From JBEKHI01 sp050012355 (GTDB lineage: Bacteria > Actinomycetota > Actinomycetes > Streptosporangiales > Streptosporangiaceae): a stretch of DNA of 8,434 bases. Positions 5,299 to 8,434 of the stretch are shown here, one piece after another. Under the pieces are notes generated by a model, which was not told where the DNA came from, made no database searches, and saw only the letters and a program-made list of their open reading frames with translations. Within the stretch, counting starts at the first letter, position 1. Each line of letters begins with the position of its first letter. Location of the stretch: positions 1-8,434 of the forward strand of contig JBEKHI010000365.1 of NCBI GenBank assembly GCA_050012355.1. The letters are read 5' to 3'. The translations under genes and the position numbers were made by a program.

Positions 5299-6730
5299 AT
5301 GACTTATCGCAAGCTCCGCGCGCGCGGGATGCTAAAGGCTGGCACCGCCCTGGCCGTTAGCGTCCTGGCCAGCGTGACGGCGGCGTCTGGGGCGTTCGCG
5401 GCGACATTGCCGGGAGCACCGCTGTATAGCGAATCTTTTAAGGGCACGGCTGCGACACCGGGGGATTGGATCACCGGGGGCAAGGGCTTCCAGCCCTGCC
5501 TGACCGCCGGGAACCCGGACGCGGTCAGCAGCATCCCTGCTTGCGGCTTGCGTACCCCGGACAAGCCGGGGCTCGGCTTCGACGCGTACGGAAACTTCGC
5601 GGACAAGCGGCTGTGGGGCACCGGAACGAAGGGGCTGTTCCCGAACTCGATCGTGGCACGCGGCGCCGCCACCGTGAATTACAAGTACCTGGACGGCAAG
5701 CGGGCCTCCGGCGAACTCGGCGTGGGCGTCGCCACCAAGCGGGCGGATGCCAAGCGCACCGTGGAGATCCGGCTGTCGAACGTTGGCGTCCTGACCGTGG
5801 ATGTGAACTACGGCAAGGGCCAGGTCCGCGAGCTCAACCACGTCCAGCTCTACCTGGTCAAGGGACAGCCGAAGCTGCCTAAGACCATCAAGTTCGGCTT
5901 CGCCGCCTCAACCGGCGCGTACACGAACATCCACGAGATCACCGGCCTGCGGATCGCCGTGCTGCCGCCGGAGTTGCAGACCACGATCACGCCTGGCAGC
6001 CGTGAGCTGAAGGCGGGTGGCACCGCCACCTTCACCGCGACCGTCGGCGCCACCTGGATGAGCGCGCCGGTCACCGGCCGGGTGACCGAGACGATCACCT
6101 TCCCGGCGGGGGTCACCCCCACCGGCGGCAGTGGCGTCGGCTGGACCTGCGCGGTCAGCGGCCAGGTCGTCAACTGCGTGACCAACGCGAACCGCTCCGC
6201 TCTGCAGAACTACCCGCCGATCACCATCGCGGGCAAGGTGCTGGTCACCGTTCCGCCGAAGGTGACCGTCACCGCGGCGGCTCGCACGCGCGGCATGAAC
6301 GTGTGGTCGGGTGACATCGCCACCACGACCGTTTCCACCTCTGGCGCCAAGCCCGCGACGATCGTGGGACCGTCTCCGGCGAGGAAGCACGTCGCGCCCC
6401 GCCCCGATCTGTCGGTGACGATCACTCCGGATGGCCCGTTCCCGGTCCCCGGCACCGGCCGGTACCTGCTCGTCGTGGCGAACGCGCCGGGCGCCGGCAC
6501 CGCCACCGGCCTGCTGCGGGAGCAGTTCACCGCGCCGCGCGGTCAGCTGCCGGTATCCGCTTCGGGCCCCGGATGGACCTGCGTGATCAGCGGCCAGACG
6601 GTCACTTGCACCAGGCCCGGCCCGCTGGCCGGCGGCGAGACCGCACCACTGCCTGAAGACGACGTGGGGCTATCACTACGTGTACGTCCTGGTGCCGGCG
6701 GAGCCCTGCCCGCTGGCGCACAGCGAGTAA
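5299..6730 (+). CDS. Secreted lectin-like/DUF11 surface protein with apparent frame switch near the 3' end
   Basis: Exported protein of unknown role, perhaps cell-surface. A Sec signal peptide (RKLRAR, hydrophobic TALAVSVLASVTAASG, AFA at 32-34) precedes a region (37-222) resembling the legume-lectin-like domain of actinobacterial surface proteins: LYSESFKG, IPACG, LGFDAYGNF, PNSIVARG, FGFAASTGAYTNIHEITGL. Two DUF11 (Ig-like) modules follow, about 225-346 and 369-454 or beyond, each with a Cys pair (WTCAVSGQVVNC; WTCVISGQTVTC). GGGGGA (5288-5293) supports the ATG. The starting frame stays open to 7038, but that would run through a strong terminator and a hairpin repeat, ending in Cys/Arg-rich non-homologous sequence. 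From about 6640-6660 the G/C bias at third positions moves to the +1 frame (19 of 20 codons in 6662-6721, against 9 of 20), which ends at TAA 6728-6730. Thus a frameshift, fusion or sequencing error is likely. Confidence 0.8.
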
Positions 6731-6742
6731 CGCCGCCGTACC

Positions 6743-6790
6743 AAAACGGGCGGGAATCCCAGTTCAGGGGATCCCCGCCCGTTTTCTTTC
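6743..6790 (+). terminator. Strong Rho-independent terminator
   Basis: Arms 6743-6760 (AAAACGGGCGGG start) and 6768-6785 pair over 18 positions with a single A-C mismatch around a 7-base loop. The 3' arm ends in TTTT and is followed by CTTTC. It begins 12 bp after the TAA at 6728-6730, which supports that TAA as the true end of the secreted-protein gene. Confidence 0.92.
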
Positions 6791-6818
6791 CCCGCGCTAA
6801 CTGTCAACTCTGTCAACA

Positions 6819-6832
6819 TATATGTACATATA
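6819..6832. repeat. Perfect AT-rich palindrome TATATGTACATATA
   Basis: A 14-bp perfect palindrome in otherwise GC-rich DNA, directly preceded by two copies of TGTCAAC (6802-6808, 6811-6817). On the minus strand those copies read as two TTGACA hexamers, but no -10 box lies at the right distance. It is a possible protein-binding site; role unknown. Confidence 0.5.
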
Positions 6833-6868
6833 AGAGATCGATCCCACGGGAAAGCGCAGGTCGTCGAT

Positions 6869-6922
6869 GCCAGCGATGGCCCATCGCTGGCGCTCCAACC
6901 CCAGCGATGGGACATCGCTGGC
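6869..6922. repeat. Dispersed long-hairpin repeat, copy 2
   Basis: Arms 6869-6890 and 6901-6922 pair at 21 of 22 positions around a 10-base loop. The single G-A mismatch (6879/6912) sits at the same place as in copy 1 (1647-1698). Copy 2 also contains two locally self-complementary 17-mers (AGCGATGGCCCATCGCT at 6872-6888 and AGCGATGGGACATCGCT at 6903-6919), each followed by GGCGCTC, so it reads as a direct repeat with 31-bp period. It is not at a gene end that lacks a terminator, which argues for a REP-like element and not a plain terminator. Confidence 0.85.
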
Positions 6923-7051
6923 GCTCAAATCACGTTCAAGCCGCGTTTGAATCGCGTTCGATTGCCGTCCGGATCCTGCCCGAAACGGCGGAATGTTCGC
7001 TTTGTAAATCGTACGTAAGAGAAAAGTTATGGAATTAACAGAGGGCACATA

Positions 7052-7063
7052 AATACCGGTATT
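7052..7063. repeat. Perfect palindrome AATACCGGTATT
   Basis: A 12-bp perfect palindrome about 72 bp upstream of the lipoprotein start and 16 bp before its candidate -35. This is a plausible activator or repressor site, supported only by symmetry and position. Confidence 0.4.
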
Positions 7064-7078
7064 ACGCTCCATCACTTG

Positions 7079-7107
7079 TTGATCCCGCCCACCCGGTGCT
7101 GTATGCG
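7079..7107 (+). promoter_or_regulatory. Candidate promoter of the lipoprotein gene
   Basis: TTGATC (7079-7084), a 17-bp spacer and TATGCG (7102-7107) predict a transcript start near 7114, about 20 bases before the ATG. That leaves room for the GGAG ribosome site at 7125-7128. The -10 is only a partial match. Confidence 0.4.
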
Positions 7108-7134
7108 TCAGGTGACTCAACTCTGGAGTGATTC

Positions 7135-8115
7135 ATGCCCCGAAGCCTCAGGGTGTCCACGGCGATCGCGATTCCCGTGACGCTACTGCTCGCTGGTTGT
7201 GCCGGCGGAGCCAGCGGTGCCACTGGCACCGCGATCGGACCGCTGGAGAAGACCACCGTCAACGTCGATGCCTTCGAGGCGATCGACTCGGCGGGCCTGT
7301 TCATCGCGGAGATGGACGGGCTGTTCGCCAAGGAGGGTCTCACCGTCAAGATCTCCCTGGGCGAGAGTACGCAGGAAGAACTCGACGAGCAGGAGAAGGG
7401 CACCTACGACATCAGCCTCGGCGACTATGTCACCTACATCGACAATGAGCTGCTCGGCCACGAGCACCTGCTCATCGTCGGTGAATCCTCTTTCCTCCAG
7501 CCGAACGTGCTGACCCTCGTCACGAATCGCAGAATCAGCTCTGTGCAGGATCTGACCGGCAAGACCATCTCGGTGAACGCGCCCGACGATATCGGCACGC
7601 TGCTAATCGACTCGCTGATGCTCGAGAACGGAGTGAGCCTTAGTGACTTCAGGTACGACAGCAACGTGCAGTTTCCCGATGTCCTGACCGCGCTGGACAG
7701 CGGGGCGGCGTCCGCGTCGTTCGCTCCCGAGCCATTCGTCAGCATCGATGAGGAGAAGGCGGGCGTCGAGGAACTCGCCGACCTCGACCAGGGCGCTACG
7801 CAGGACTTCCCCGTTCAGGGCGTGGTGGTGACCCAAGCCTGGGCGCAGAAGTACCCGAACACCCTGAAGGCCTTCACGACCGCGCTCGACGAGGGCCAGG
7901 AGATCGCCGACACCAACCGGTCCGCGGTCGAGAGTGCCCTAGTGAAGTTTCTCGGCCTTCCGGCCCAGGTCGCGTCGCTGGTTTCGCTGCCGACGTACCC
8001 GATTGGGGTCAACCCGGTGCGGTTGCAGCGGGTGGTGGACGCGATGGTGCGGTTCGGGATCCTGCCGAAGTCCGACAGTAACTACGACATCTCGTCAATG
8101 ATCGACAACCCCTAA
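7135..8115 (+). CDS. Lipoprotein substrate-binding protein of an ABC importer (SsuA/NMT1-like)
   Basis: A 326-residue lipoprotein that would capture a small solute outside the membrane for an ABC importer. A basic N-terminus and hydrophobic segment end in the lipobox LLAGC, with Cys22 as lipid-modified residue. The mature part follows the NMT1/SsuA-type periplasmic fold: VNVDAFEAIDSAGLFIAEMD (43-62) and GLFAKEGLTVKI, YDISLGDYVTYID (91-103), SSVQDLTGKTISVNAPDDIG (135-154), a hinge region with SFAPEPFVSI (195-204), and LADLDQGATQDF (214-225). Relatives bind sulfonates, nitrate, taurine or thiamine precursors; the ligand here cannot be assigned. The ATG has GGAG (7125-7128) 6 bases upstream. No permease or ATPase gene is adjacent: a terminator and repeats lie on one side and a convergent CoA-transferase on the other, so it is an orphan within this window. 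Confidence 0.92.
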   Translation: MPRSLRVSTAIAIPVTLLLAGCAGGASGATGTAIGPLEKTTVNVDAFEAIDSAGLFIAEMDGLFAKEGLTVKISLGESTQEELDEQEKGTYDISLGDYVTYIDNELLGHEHLLIVGESSFLQPNVLTLVTNRRISSVQDLTGKTISVNAPDDIGTLLIDSLMLENGVSLSDFRYDSNVQFPDVLTALDSGAASASFAPEPFVSIDEEKAGVEELADLDQGATQDFPVQGVVVTQAWAQKYPNTLKAFTTALDEGQEIADTNRSAVESALVKFLGLPAQVASLVSLPTYPIGVNPVRLQRVVDAMVRFGILPKSDSNYDISSMIDNP

Positions 8116-8434
8116 GAACGCTGGATGGCCGCGCCCGAGTCGATTAGCGCGTCCACGTCCGGCACACCCCAGTCCAGCAGGGCCTCTCGCGTGTTGTCGC
8201 CGGGTTCCGGGGGCGGTCCCTGCCCGGCCGATGGCGTGTCGCTGAACCTTGGGGCCGGCGCGGGGTGCCCGTCCTCGAAGGTGCCGCGGGCGCGCAGGTG
8301 CGGGTGATCGGGTGCCTCGGTGAGGCCGAGCACCGGGGCCACGCACGCGTCGGTACCCGCGAAGACCGAGTCCCATTCGGACCGGGTCCTGGTCGCGAAC
8401 GCGGCCGCGATGCGGTCCCGCAGCGCCGGATCCT
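8112..8434 (-). CDS. CaiB/BaiF-family CoA-transferase, C-terminal part (5' end outside window)
   Basis: The last 106 residues of a class III CoA-transferase; the frame continues beyond the window edge. Visible features match the C-terminus of alpha-methylacyl-CoA racemase/formyl-CoA transferase-like proteins: DPALRDRIAAAFATRTRSEW, VFAGTDACVAPVLGLTEAP, HPHLRARGTF, PAPRFSDTP, and the terminal PGDNTREALLDWG motif. These enzymes move CoA between carboxylic acids or epimerise 2-methylacyl-CoA. The catalytic Asp lies in the missing N-terminal part, so the reaction cannot be narrowed. Its TAG (8112-8114) interlocks with the TAA of the convergent lipoprotein gene (8113-8115), a 4-bp overlap with no room for a terminator between them. 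Function is probably unrelated to the lipoprotein. Confidence 0.92.
   Translation of the reverse strand, partial: DPALRDRIAAAFATRTRSEWDSVFAGTDACVAPVLGLTEAPDHPHLRARGTFEDGHPAPAPRFSDTPSAGQGPPPEPGDNTREALLDWGVPDVDALIDSGAAIQRS

Larger units (their letters stand above)
6731..7134. other. 404-bp intergenic region rich in palindromes
   Basis: Formally covered by the read-through frame of the upstream gene, but with no coding character. From left to right it holds the terminator (6743-6790), two TGTCAAC repeats with 9-bp period (6802-6817), the AT-rich palindrome 6819-6832, the second long-hairpin repeat (6869-6922), an inverted repeat TTCAA-N7-TTGAA (6935-6951), an AT-richer stretch (about 7000-7065) with palindrome AATACCGGTATT (7052-7063), and the promoter of the lipoprotein gene. 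The mixture suggests a repeat-prone insertion area plus regulatory DNA. Confidence 0.6.

Noticed and set aside
6802..6817. Minus-strand promoter from the two TTGACA hexamers
   Set aside because: No -10-like sequence lies 16-18 bp downstream of either hexamer, and no minus-strand gene follows.
6872..6926. Tandem palindromic units as a CRISPR array
   Set aside because: Only two units, a 7-bp spacer between them, and no cas genes nearby.
6731..7038. C-terminal extension of the secreted protein to the in-frame stop at 7038
   Set aside because: It would cross a strong terminator and a repeat element, with no coding bias and no recognisable domain; the +1-frame TAA at 6728-6730 is the better end.

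Overview
The base composition (GC-rich, with a strong G/C bias at third codon positions), the several genes whose starts suggest leaderless mRNAs, and the gene families point to a high-GC actinobacterium. The genus cannot be fixed from this window. Gene order shows no single metabolic cluster. The window is a row of short, mostly independent transcription units, several controlled locally.

Left part (1-1568). The start of an EamA/DMT-type exporter (minus strand, cut by the window edge) is divergent from a LysR-family regulator. The 68-bp gap between them carries a TGCAT-N7-ATGCA dyad. The LysR gene runs head-on into an FKBP-type peptidyl-prolyl isomerase (3 bp between stops). A long imperfect hairpin (1647-1698) then separates the FKBP gene from the next unit.

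Centre (1715-4998), all minus strand. A TetR regulator, a 62-aa two-helix membrane protein, a second TetR regulator and a 14-TM DHA2/EmrB-QacA drug exporter follow one another. Each TetR gene has its own perfect inverted-repeat operator just upstream (14-5-14 and 12-8-12), so each half is probably a separately sensed, autoregulated unit. The second TetR and its exporter overlap by 1 bp (TGATG) and are probably translationally coupled.

Right part (4999-8434). A gene-poor stretch with a structured leader precedes a secreted protein. This protein has a shortened legume-lectin-like region and two DUF11 modules. Its reading frame appears to switch near 6640-6660, so the real end is probably the TAA at 6728-6730, just before a strong terminator, and not the nominal in-frame stop at 7038. 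The 3' intergenic region holds a second copy of the long hairpin, an AT-rich palindrome and other small repeats. An orphan SsuA/NMT1-like lipoprotein follows, and its stop codon interlocks with that of a convergent CaiB/BaiF CoA-transferase (partial).

Most notable signals: two dispersed copies of one long hairpin whose differences include two compensatory base-pair swaps and which share the same internal mismatch; the frame switch or fusion at the end of the secreted protein; and the uncharacterised TetR plus two-TM mini-protein unit with a long perfect operator. I did not recognise a complete new defence or biosynthetic system.
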